This document shows, piece after piece, positions 6,158 through 12,263 of a DNA stretch of 12,263 nt; position 1 is the stretch's first letter; the number at the start of each line of letters is the position of its first letter. The notes beneath the pieces were generated by a model, which saw nothing but the letters and a program-made list of their open reading frames with translations, was not told the origin of the DNA and ran no database searches. The DNA is from Planctomycetota bacterium (GTDB lineage Bacteria > Planctomycetota > Planctomycetia > Pirellulales > Pirellulaceae). Where the stretch lies: the NCBI GenBank assembly GCA_029259935.1, contig JAJDEH010000131.1:1-12263 (forward strand), given 5' to 3'. The position numbers were made by a program, and so were the translations under genes.

Positions 6158-6985
6158 TCACTCGCCGATCATATCGACCGGTTGCGGATAATGTGGACAG
6201 TAACCCAGCGGCAACGTGACTCCCGAAATCCAACGCGCCTCGTCGGAGGCCAGGAAGGCGACCGCGCTGGCCACGTCTTCCGGCAGCCCGATTCCTAGCG
6301 GATGCACCTCCATTCCACGATCCGCCCGCTCGACCAATTCTTCAAAGCTCTGCGTGCCGGGGTCGCCCAGATAGCGGCGCGTCATGGGCGTCAACACGGT
6401 GCCGGGCGCGACGGCCACCGCGCGCTGCTTCTTCGGCACCAACTCCATGGCCAACGATCGTGTAAAGCCGACAAGGGCCGCTTTGCTTGAACTATAAAGT
6501 GTCTGCAACGCATTGCCCGCCAAGGCGGTCGCCGAGGTGATGTTGACGACGACACCGCCGGGCTGAGTCAAGTGCGGCAAGACCGCGCGCGTGAACTTCA
6601 TGACGCCCAGCAGGTTCACGCCCACGACGCGCTCGATATCTTCGTCCTCGAAATCCGCTAGCGGTCCCGATTGGTCGATGCCCGCGTTGTTCACCAGTAC
6701 GTCGATGCGTCCGTGAATTCCGGCAACTTCTGTTACAAAGTCGTCGATCTGATCCCGTTCGCGGACGTCTCCCTTTCGCCAAAGGAACGCGCGGCCCAGT
6801 TTGTCGATTCGTTTAGCCAGCCGCTTGGGCTCTTCCAAACCGAAGACCGCCAAGTCGGCACCCTCGCGGGCTAGACGCAAGGCAATCGCCGCGCCAATCC
6901 CTCGATCGTTGGCACCGGTCACGATCGCGACACGATCGGCGAATCTGCCACCGGCGGTGGTTGTGGTTGAATTAGAAGCTGTCAT
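6158..6985 (-). CDS. Short-chain dehydrogenase/reductase (classical SDR, FabG-like)
   Basis: A 275-aa NAD(P)-dependent oxidoreductase with a Rossmann fold. The cofactor loop is TGANDRGIG (23-31), one residue longer than the common TGxxxGIG. NNAG is at 99-102, and the catalytic tetrad is N124, S151, Y164 and K168 (LYSSSK). PGTVLTPM follows the active site, as in family members. Asp44 after the second strand is acidic-like, but the cofactor choice between NAD and NADP is not clear. A 14-residue Ser/Thr-rich leader precedes the fold. The C-terminus ends SGVTLPLGYCPHYPQPVDMIGE instead of the usual GGxx ending, which could shape the substrate pocket. No pathway partner is visible nearby; the substrate may be a sugar, steroid-like alcohol or 3-oxoacyl group. 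Confidence 0.94.
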   Translation of the reverse strand: MTASNSTTTTAGGRFADRVAIVTGANDRGIGAAIALRLAREGADLAVFGLEEPKRLAKRIDKLGRAFLWRKGDVRERDQIDDFVTEVAGIHGRIDVLVNNAGIDQSGPLADFEDEDIERVVGVNLLGVMKFTRAVLPHLTQPGGVVVNITSATALAGNALQTLYSSSKAALVGFTRSLAMELVPKKQRAVAVAPGTVLTPMTRRYLGDPGTQSFEELVERADRGMEVHPLGIGLPEDVASAVAFLASDEARWISGVTLPLGYCPHYPQPVDMIGE

Positions 6986-7017
6986 GGCCGTATCTAGGCG
7001 GTTAGGCGATGTGGCCC

Positions 7018-7045
7018 ATTATGCTCGGATTTGGGAGGGTGTAAA
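7018..7045 (-). promoter_or_regulatory. Sigma70-like promoter for the SDR gene
   Basis: On the minus strand, TTTACA (7045-7040, 5 of 6 to consensus) is followed by a 16-bp spacer and CATAAT (7023-7018, 5 of 6). The predicted transcription start is near 7011, giving a leader of about 26 nt to the ATG at 6985. The leader has no strong Shine-Dalgarno. Confidence 0.55.
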
Positions 7046-7127
7046 CTGTTCCAGTTGTTGTGCGTGGCCAGATTGAATGAAGACAGTAATCATTGCCATG
7101 ACGTAACGACCAGTCCAACGTTTGAAA

Positions 7128-7174
7128 AGCCGTGAAACGGCGGCAGCATGTAGCCGCAAGCGTAAGCCTGCGGA
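7128..7174 (+). repeat. REP-like element, left copy
   Basis: A 47-bp copy of a palindromic repeat. It holds CGGCGGCAGCATGTAGCC (7138-7155), then a hairpin CCGCA...TGCGG (7154-7158 with 7169-7173) extended by further pairs around an A-C mismatch. GTAG (7150-7153) sits directly at the foot of the hairpin. A smaller hairpin, GCCG-TGAAA-CGGC, precedes it at 7129-7141. The copy at 7299-7252 is the same element on the other strand. Confidence 0.85.
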
Positions 7175-7198
7175 AAGCCGGTCGAGGAAACTCCAGCG

Positions 7199-7225
7199 GC
7201 GACAGCGGAAACCGGGCGCTGTCGC
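7199..7225. repeat. Central 9-bp hairpin between the two REP-like copies
   Basis: GCGACAGCG (7199-7207) and CGCTGTCGC (7217-7225) form a perfect 9-bp stem with a 9-nt loop. It lies close to the centre between the two inverted copies, so the whole region 7128-7299 can fold into one large branched structure. Confidence 0.7.
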
Positions 7226-7251
7226 GGCTTGAACCGTTTGATTTCAAATGG

Positions 7252-7299
7252 TCCCCAGGCTGACGCCTGGGGCTACATGCTGCCGCCGCATTCGCGGCT
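7252..7299 (-). repeat. REP-like element, right copy (inverted)
   Basis: The 48-bp minus-strand partner of the left copy, with an 18-bp perfect inverted match (7271-7288 against 7138-7155). Its main hairpin, CCCCAGGC-GTCA-GCCTGGGG (7272-7253), is perfect, with GTAG (7276-7273) at its foot. A second GTAG (7301-7298) stands directly before the smaller hairpin CCGC-GAAT-GCGG (7297-7286). The pattern resembles the GTAG-plus-palindrome of RAYT-associated REP sequences. Confidence 0.85.
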
Positions 7300-7383
7300 A
7301 CTTCGCCGCTGAGACCAATCTTTGCGTGCCATCGCAACACGCATCGCGCGATACGGCGGTGGTCCTTGCTTACAAAAAGAAAC

Positions 7384-8838
7384 ATGCCGGCTCAAGCAGT
7401 TCTCAAACAGTACTTTGGCTACGACACGTTTCGTGGCCAACAGCTCGCGGCGATTGAGCATGTAATGGCCGGCGGGCATGCGCTGGTCATCATGCCCACC
7501 GGAATGGGTAAGTCGCTCTGCTATCAAATTCCCGGTATCCTGCTGGCCGAGGAGCATCGTAGTAAACCCGGCGGTGGTCGGGCCCCATTGACGATCGTTA
7601 TTTCACCGCTAATCGCGCTCATGAAGGACCAAGTCGACGCGCTGCGCCGCCGCCGAATCTCGGCCACGTTCATCAATTCGTCGCTGATGCGCGCCGATCG
7701 GGAAAAACGCTACGCGGCGGTCGGTCGCGGCGAGTACGACTTGCTGTACGTCACTCCCGAGCGGTTCCGCAAGCCCGAGTTTATCGATGTGCTGCGCCGC
7801 CGCGAGGTCAAGCTACTGGCGGTCGACGAAGCGCATTGCATCAGCCAATGGGGCCACGACTTTCGTCCCGATTACACGCGGCTGCGCGAGTTCCGCGAAC
7901 TGATGGGCGATCCGACAACGATCGCTTTAACGGCCACGGCGACGCCCGACGTCCAAAAAGACATCGTCAAACAACTGGGCCTCGCCGAAAGCGAAATGCG
8001 GCTTATTCACGAAGGCATCAATCGCCCCAATCTGCACTTGGACGTGGTCGAAGTTTGGGGCGATGATGACAAGCTAACGCGGATCGAGGACATTCGCCGA
8101 TCGCAGCCCGGCAGCGCGATTGTCTATTTCACGTTGATCAAAACACTCATGCGGTTTGGCGATCGTTTGCGCGAGGACGGGTTGCGGCATCTCATGTACC
8201 ATGGCGATCTCGACCGGGGTCAACGCAAGCGAGTGCAAGACCGATTCATGGGCGAGCCGGGCCATCTGGCCCTGGCGACCAATGCCTTCGGCATGGGAAT
8301 CGACAAAGAAGACATCCGGTTCGTGATCCACGCCGACGTGCCAGGTTCGATGGAAGCGTACTATCAAGAGATCGGCCGAGCCGGTCGAGACGGACTGCCA
8401 TCACAATGCACGCTGCTCTACGATCAGCGCGATCTCATGACGCAAATGCAATTCATGAAATGGAGCAATCCGGACGCTCTGTTCTACGAACGCGTCTACG
8501 ATTTCCTGCAGCACGAGCTAGAGCAAATCCACGCCTTTGGCTGGGACTGGCTGCGGGAGCGACTGCACCACAAAGACAAATTCGATCACCGCCTGGAGAC
8601 CGCGATCTCGATGCTGGAACGTTACGGCGTACTGGAAGACGCCATGTCAGCCGAGACCGTCCAGCTTGTCGGCGAGTTTCCCCAACAACTGCGCGACCAA
8701 GACCGGCTCGACGAAAAGCTAAAGCGCGACCAACAAAAGCTGTACACTCTGGTCGAATACGCCAACTGCAGCGGTGACCGCAAAGGCTTCATTCACGAGT
8801 ACTTTGGTTTGCCTTATGAAACTGCTGATCCTCTGTAA
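7384..8838 (+). CDS. recQ: RecQ-family ATP-dependent DNA helicase, short form
   Basis: A 484-aa superfamily-2 helicase that unwinds DNA 3'-to-5' in repair and recombination. Motif 0 is FGYDTFRGQQ (11-20), Walker A MPTGMGKS (37-44), DEAH box D148-H151 followed by the RecQ aromatic loop (CISQWGHDFRPDY), and motif VI IGRAGRD (330-336). It is shorter than E. coli RecQ (609 aa). After the helicase core comes a winged-helix-like stretch (DHRLETAISMLERYGVLEDA), then YANCSGDRKGFIHEYFGLPY. This last part matches the start of the RQC zinc region, but the usual CRR cysteine is Asp465 and the protein stops before any CGxCDxC. No HRDC domain is present. No reading frame at the 3' end restores the cysteines, so this is a real short form, not a frameshift. 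ATG 7384 is preferred over the in-frame TTG at 7366; both have weak Shine-Dalgarno sites. Confidence 0.94.
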   Translation: MPAQAVLKQYFGYDTFRGQQLAAIEHVMAGGHALVIMPTGMGKSLCYQIPGILLAEEHRSKPGGGRAPLTIVISPLIALMKDQVDALRRRRISATFINSSLMRADREKRYAAVGRGEYDLLYVTPERFRKPEFIDVLRRREVKLLAVDEAHCISQWGHDFRPDYTRLREFRELMGDPTTIALTATATPDVQKDIVKQLGLAESEMRLIHEGINRPNLHLDVVEVWGDDDKLTRIEDIRRSQPGSAIVYFTLIKTLMRFGDRLREDGLRHLMYHGDLDRGQRKRVQDRFMGEPGHLALATNAFGMGIDKEDIRFVIHADVPGSMEAYYQEIGRAGRDGLPSQCTLLYDQRDLMTQMQFMKWSNPDALFYERVYDFLQHELEQIHAFGWDWLRERLHHKDKFDHRLETAISMLERYGVLEDAMSAETVQLVGEFPQQLRDQDRLDEKLKRDQQKLYTLVEYANCSGDRKGFIHEYFGLPYETADPL

Positions 8839-8871
8839 ACCAGCCAACATCGGCGGGCGATTGTACAAATT

Positions 8872-9135
8872 CTATGCTAATCGCTCTAACCCACCATGAT
8901 TCACGGCAAGCGCATGAAATTCCTCGACTCCGTCTTGGATCCAGATATAGCCGATCAAAGGCCGATTCGTGCTGTCGATCGTTTCAACGGTCAGAATCGC
9001 TTGTTCAGCAACTAAGTGCTCGTACAGTTTTCTGGTGTCCTCGTGAAGAAAGTAGCCGGGGGACGAGAACTCCGATGGCATCTGGGTGATGCGGATGCGG
9101 TCACCAACTTGAAGATCACGCCATAGCTCCGGCAT
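8872..9135 (-). CDS. Small hypothetical protein (87 aa)
   Basis: An 87-aa soluble protein with no signal peptide. It opens WRDLQVGDRIRITQMPSEF, a pattern of a small beta-barrel, continues with PGYFLHEDTRKLYEHLV, and ends with strands IGYIWIQDGVEEFHALAVNH. I recall similar WRDLxVGDRxRI proteins as uncharacterised planctomycete proteins, but no function is known to me. The ATG at 9135 lies only 12 bp after the stop of the DUF1549/DUF1553 gene, and its GAGA Shine-Dalgarno sits right after that stop, so it is probably cotranscribed and may be translationally coupled. Its 3' end is 33 bp from the end of recQ (convergent). No terminator was found in that gap. Confidence 0.72.
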   Translation of the reverse strand: MPELWRDLQVGDRIRITQMPSEFSSPGYFLHEDTRKLYEHLVAEQAILTVETIDSTNRPLIGYIWIQDGVEEFHALAVNHGGLERLA

Positions 9136-9147
9136 CCATAACTCTCA

Positions 9148-11622
9148 TCAGTGGTTAAACAAGAATTCGCGGCTGTTACACAGCGCCCAAAGGACGTCTT
9201 CCAAACCTTCTTTTCGATTTGGGGCTCCACTGATAACCGTCTGGCAGCGAACTAGTTCATCACCGGTCGGCGGCCGGCTGACGGTGCACAGATAAAGCTT
9301 GCGAAGAATCGGTTCGTCGGTCGCCTCTTTCTTGATCAACTTGGCGATGCGGCCGTTCTTGTCGGCCACCTTCTTGCTGAGTACCTCGCCGTTGGCAATG
9401 TGCAGCACTTGAGCCAGATTGGGCTGTGTTGTCCGTTCGCATTCGCAGGTGACGACCCGCTTGGGACGGCCTAGCGTATCCAAGAAATACGACGCAAAAT
9501 TGGGATCGGGCAGTTCGATCGCTCGCGTTCCGGCCGGGATGCCGCTGAATTTTTCCTGAGTGCCGGTGGCGAAGTTGATGCCGTCCAGCAACACCTCGGC
9601 GGGCAGCCGCTTGACGTTGTAGTGCGTGTAGAAGCGTGTGTCGTTGGCGTTTTGCGGCGATGGCCGGGAACTGAGTTGGTAAACGCGCGAGGTCAAGATG
9701 GCCCGCATCAATTGCCGCAGGTCGAATTTATTTTTCACAAAGTCGTCGGCCAGCGCGTCGAGCAACTCGGGATTCGTGGGCGGGTTGGTGGCCCGCATGT
9801 CGTCGATCGGTTCGACCAGGCCGCTGCCCATCAAATAGCCCCAAAAGCGGTTCACGATATTGCGAGCGAACAGGCGATTGTCCGCCGATGTCAGCCACTC
9901 GGCCAACGGTCGCCGCAAATCGCGATGCTGGCTGGCGTCGATGGGCTCGCCGCCCAGCACGGTGGGCTCAATATTCTTTCGCGTCCGCGGATGGCGAATG
10001 CTGCCAGTACGGCGAACGAGTACCACGGTGTCCTGGCCGAGTGCCCCGAAATCGCTGCTGCCCTTCGTGGCCACTCGCGTGAAGAAAGACGCCAAACCGT
10101 AGTAGTCCGCTTGGCTGTAAACTTCAAATGGATGGTGGTGACACTTAGCGCATTGCAGCCGGATGCCCAGAAAATTTTGGGCCGTCGCTTCCGCCAGTTC
10201 GTCGGGCTTGCTGGTGATCTTGTAATAGTTGGCTGGGCCGCTTTGAAAGACCGAACCTTGAGCGGTGATCAGTTCGCGAACAAATTGATCGACCGGTTTG
10301 TTTTCCCGCAACGACGATCGCGTCCAGTTGTACAGTGCCCACATGCCGCCGTCGCCCAGCTTGTTGCGGTTGTTGCGGATCAGGTCGCCCCACTTCAGCG
10401 CCCAATAGGCGCTCCATTCGTTCACGTATATGTCGCGGGCCGGATCGCCGGTCAAACCAAGCAGTTCGTCAACCAGTTCGACGCGTTTGTTCGGATTCTC
10501 GTCGGCCAAAAACGCTTCGACACGTTCGGCCGTTGGCAAGGTCCCAATCGCGTCGAGAAACGCTCGTCGCACAAAGGATTCGTCGGAGCACACTTTCGAC
10601 GGCGTGAGTCCCAATTGCCGCCACCGCTGGACCACCAGTTCATCGACAAAGTTGCTTGGTTGAAAGCCTGACAGATCGATTTGTTTGGCGAACGGCACGA
10701 TGACAATGCACGCTTTGGCTTGCCCCATGTAGCGAATCATGATCGGTGCCTGGCCGCTGCCGACCGCCGTAACGTAGCCCGTCGGACTGATCGTGGCGAC
10801 CGCTTCGCTCATGCTCTCATACATCGCGCGAGCCGTCACATCGCGAGTCGATCCGTCGCTGTACGTAGCCACGAGGCGCAGTTGGCGCTGGTCGCCCGCC
10901 GCATAGACATGCGAAGCCGGAGTGACGTCTAGATCCACGACCGCCGGCTCGTCTTTGGTCGAATTCGGGGCGGCTGCCCGAAGCCACTTGAGCAGCACTT
11001 CGTAATCGTAGGAGCCCTCGCGAAATCGCCGGCCGCCTCCATGTGAAGTTTTCAGGGTCGCTTTCTTCAACAGCAAACTATCCTCGGGGCGAACCAGCGA
11101 AATCCGCCGTTGCATTTCGTTACGAACGAACGGGTTGTAATCTTGTTCGGGCGCGAAGCCTAGCAGCGATAGTTTCAAACCGCCCTGTCCAAACTGAGCG
11201 GCGTGGCAAGCTCCTGAAGTGCAGCCCGCCCGATTCATGATCGGAACTACATCGCCCACAAAGCTGGGCGGAGTTTGATTGCTTACGTTAGCAACCGCGA
11301 TTTGAACTTCCGCGGCGCTGTCGCCTTTGACGACTCGAACGATGCCTTGGCCATCGGCGAGCGGTTTCACCAGCCCCGTTGCATCCACCGAAAGAATTTT
11401 CGGCGTGGCGGATTCATAGCGGACGCTTCGCGTCACGTCCGCGGATTTGGCGTCTGCTTGCTTCCACTCGACCTGGATCTGCACTCGCGCGACCGCGCCG
11501 TCAAGTTCGGCACTCGTTGGACGAACGACAAGCTCACCCTGATCGTTGCCAATTGCCACGCCCACGGACGTCCAACAAATAGCAAAACACGAAACGGAAA
11601 ATGCCGGGCGAAGTGACTTCAT
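9148..11622 (-). CDS. Secreted DUF1549/DUF1553 protein with Ig-like and cytochrome-like segments
   Basis: An 824-aa planctomycete-type protein. The start is taken at ATG 11622 because residues 1-25 (MKSLRPAFSVSCFAICWTSV...) form a signal peptide, while the upstream in-frame ATG at 11697 would put 25 polar residues in front. Order of parts: Ig-like domain (~30-115); cytochrome-like segment with RAGCTSGACHAAQFG (C134-x4-C139-H140); second Ig-like domain (~228-310, TYSDGSTRDVTARA); DUF1549 (from ~325, VDELVVQRWRQLGL) with the heme-type motif CAKCHHHPF (C491, C494, H495); DUF1553 (from ~570, RRPLAEWLTSADNRLFARNI) to the end. It should act outside the cytoplasmic membrane. Relatives are usually encoded next to DUF1501 proteins, as here, where that gene is divergent. 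The biochemical role is unknown; heme binding, and links to polysaccharide use, are proposals only. Confidence 0.95.
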   Translation of the reverse strand: MKSLRPAFSVSCFAICWTSVGVAIGNDQGELVVRPTSAELDGAVARVQIQVEWKQADAKSADVTRSVRYESATPKILSVDATGLVKPLADGQGIVRVVKGDSAAEVQIAVANVSNQTPPSFVGDVVPIMNRAGCTSGACHAAQFGQGGLKLSLLGFAPEQDYNPFVRNEMQRRISLVRPEDSLLLKKATLKTSHGGGRRFREGSYDYEVLLKWLRAAAPNSTKDEPAVVDLDVTPASHVYAAGDQRQLRLVATYSDGSTRDVTARAMYESMSEAVATISPTGYVTAVGSGQAPIMIRYMGQAKACIVIVPFAKQIDLSGFQPSNFVDELVVQRWRQLGLTPSKVCSDESFVRRAFLDAIGTLPTAERVEAFLADENPNKRVELVDELLGLTGDPARDIYVNEWSAYWALKWGDLIRNNRNKLGDGGMWALYNWTRSSLRENKPVDQFVRELITAQGSVFQSGPANYYKITSKPDELAEATAQNFLGIRLQCAKCHHHPFEVYSQADYYGLASFFTRVATKGSSDFGALGQDTVVLVRRTGSIRHPRTRKNIEPTVLGGEPIDASQHRDLRRPLAEWLTSADNRLFARNIVNRFWGYLMGSGLVEPIDDMRATNPPTNPELLDALADDFVKNKFDLRQLMRAILTSRVYQLSSRPSPQNANDTRFYTHYNVKRLPAEVLLDGINFATGTQEKFSGIPAGTRAIELPDPNFASYFLDTLGRPKRVVTCECERTTQPNLAQVLHIANGEVLSKKVADKNGRIAKLIKKEATDEPILRKLYLCTVSRPPTGDELVRCQTVISGAPNRKEGLEDVLWALCNSREFLFNH

Positions 11623-11712
11623 GGGCTCTAGATCCGAGTTAGGTGGGAATCGACCGGGCTCGTTTTGGTCGCTGCGATCGCATATTCGCGTTGCCAAGGG
11701 CCAAATCAGCCG

Positions 11713-11734
11713 ATTAATATGTACAAATTAATAT
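11713..11734. promoter_or_regulatory. AT-rich island with a direct repeat between divergent genes
   Basis: ATTAATAT occurs twice, at 11713-11720 and 11727-11734, 14 bp apart, in an AT-rich stretch that stands out from the GC-rich surroundings. It lies about 95 bp upstream of the DUF1549/DUF1553 start codon and includes TATTAA on the minus strand, a possible -10 for that gene, but no fitting -35 was found. It could also bind a regulator of both genes. Confidence 0.4.
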
Positions 11735-11745
11735 ATACCGATATG

Positions 11746-11775
11746 TTGAGATGTTCGACGCCAAAGGGCTAAAAT
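11746..11775 (+). promoter_or_regulatory. Sigma70-like promoter for the DUF1501 gene
   Basis: TTGAGA (11746-11751, 5 of 6 to consensus) is followed by an 18-bp spacer and TAAAAT (11770-11775, 5 of 6). Transcription would start near 11782, which gives a leader of about 93 nt to the ATG at 11875. Confidence 0.55.
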
Positions 11776-11832
11776 AGACGTTATCAATTACCCGCCATCA
11801 TTCGGCGGCCGATTTTCCCGCCCGGTCGCCGC

Positions 11833-11851
11833 CATGAATCCACCATTCATG
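11833..11851 (+). promoter_or_regulatory. Leader hairpin upstream of the DUF1501 gene
   Basis: CATGAAT (11833-11839) and ATTCATG (11845-11851) form a perfect 7-bp stem with a CCACC loop. It lies about 11 nt before the GGAG at 11863-11866. A second weaker stem (GGCGGC at 11804-11809 with GCCGCC at 11828-11833) shares one base with it, so the two could compete. No known riboswitch fold was recognised. Confidence 0.4.
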
Positions 11852-11874
11852 ATTAGACAGCATGGAGCTTTCGC

Positions 11875-12263
11875 ATGTTGAAATTGCTACCCACACGATC
11901 CTCGGATTGTGAACGCCGCTCACGACGCCAGTTTTTGCTGCAAGTCGGCTCGATCGCGCCGCTCGGCCTGACGCTGCCGGCGCTCCTCCGTCATGAGGCG
12001 GCGGCTGCCGAAAGCGCTCGGGGCAATGTGAATTGCATTTTGGTGTGGACTCGCGGCGGCACCAGCCATCACGACACGTTCGATCCCAAGCCCAACGCCA
12101 GCGCGGAAGTGAAAGGCGAATTCGGCGTGATCGACACCGCGCTGCCCGGCGTGCAGTTCACCGATCAGATTCCGACGTTTGCCAAAGAGCTAAAACGATA
12201 CAGCGTGCTGCGGAGCCTCAATCCGCGCAACGGCAGCCACGGCACGGCCGACGCGATCATGCT
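11875..12263 (+). CDS. DUF1501 protein, 3' end missing
   Basis: The first 129 codons of a DUF1501-family protein; the gene runs off the right edge. The start is the ATG at 11875, with GGAG at 11863-11866. The N-terminus holds a Tat-type signal, SRRQFLLQVGS (16-26), with the twin arginines R17-R18, followed by a hydrophobic stretch (IAPLGLTLPALL) and an Ala-rich cleavage region. The mature part opens with NCILVWTRGGTSHHDTFDPKP, the usual DUF1501 opening, and continues to SLNPRNGSHGTADA. DUF1501 is distantly sulfatase/alkaline-phosphatase-like and in planctomycetes is almost always encoded with DUF1549/DUF1553 proteins. Tat export suggests folding in the cytoplasm before export. Its activity has not been established, to my knowledge. 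Confidence 0.92.
   Translation, partial: MLKLLPTRSSDCERRSRRQFLLQVGSIAPLGLTLPALLRHEAAAAESARGNVNCILVWTRGGTSHHDTFDPKPNASAEVKGEFGVIDTALPGVQFTDQIPTFAKELKRYSVLRSLNPRNGSHGTADAIM

Larger units (their letters stand above)
6986..7383. other. 398-bp intergenic region between the divergent SDR and recQ genes
   Basis: It contains the SDR promoter (7018-7045), about 80 bp with no recognisable feature (7046-7127), a composite palindrome (7128-7301) and about 80 bp upstream of recQ (7302-7383) in which I found no convincing promoter. No coding frame here is credible. Confidence 0.8.

Noticed and set aside
7128..7301. CRISPR array or insertion sequence
   Set aside because: There are only two inverted copies with no regular spacers, and no transposase or cas gene is in the window.
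8800..8871. Frameshift at the end of recQ hiding the zinc-binding cysteines
   Set aside because: The other two frames after the stop contain no CxxC motif or further RQC sequence before 8890.
9622..10671. A 349-codon open frame on the plus strand inside the DUF1549/DUF1553 gene
   Set aside because: It is antisense to a gene with clear domains. Its product has no recognisable motif and an odd composition, as expected for a GC-rich shadow frame.

Overview
The window looks like a chromosomal piece of a planctomycete, probably of the Pirellulales type. The clearest marker is the right edge. There a secreted protein with DUF1549/DUF1553 domains and heme-type Cys-His motifs faces a Tat-exported DUF1501 protein, a pair that is greatly expanded in Planctomycetota. 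High GC, loosely spaced genes on both strands, weak Shine-Dalgarno sites and palindromic repeats between genes fit this. No rRNA, tRNA, CRISPR array, transposase or phage gene was seen.

Layout from left to right: (1) the 3' part of a TPR-sulfotransferase fusion (+), followed by a candidate terminator. (2) A small stress-type cluster: an SRPBCC/AHSA1 protein and a cysteine-free ArsR-type regulator form a leftward operon, and a VOC/glyoxalase-fold protein diverges from it. A sigma70-like promoter overlapping a perfect palindrome lies between them. A DinB-type four-helix protein follows downstream, behind an inverted pair of repeats. (3) A divergent adenylosuccinate-synthetase homologue (+) that keeps the catalytic Asp and His but has altered IMP and aspartate loops. 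(4) Convergent to it, a leftward hypothetical protein and an SDR oxidoreductase. (5) A ~400-bp intergenic region with two facing copies of a GTAG-plus-hairpin repeat that resembles a REPIN. (6) A short RecQ-family helicase (+) that ends before the usual zinc-binding cysteines. (7) A leftward pair: the large DUF1549/DUF1553 protein and, 12 bp behind it, an 87-aa hypothetical protein. (8) The start of the DUF1501 gene (+), cut by the window edge.

The best supported functional group is SRPBCC-ArsR/VOC, because the regulator, the promoter and a palindrome of operator type are all in one place. DUF1549/DUF1553 and DUF1501 probably also act together at the cell surface. The other genes look like independent units. 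The most unusual items are the non-canonical PurA-like enzyme, the two families of inverted-pair repeats (one with base-pair covariation, one with period-3 substitutions), and the palindrome/promoter overlap.
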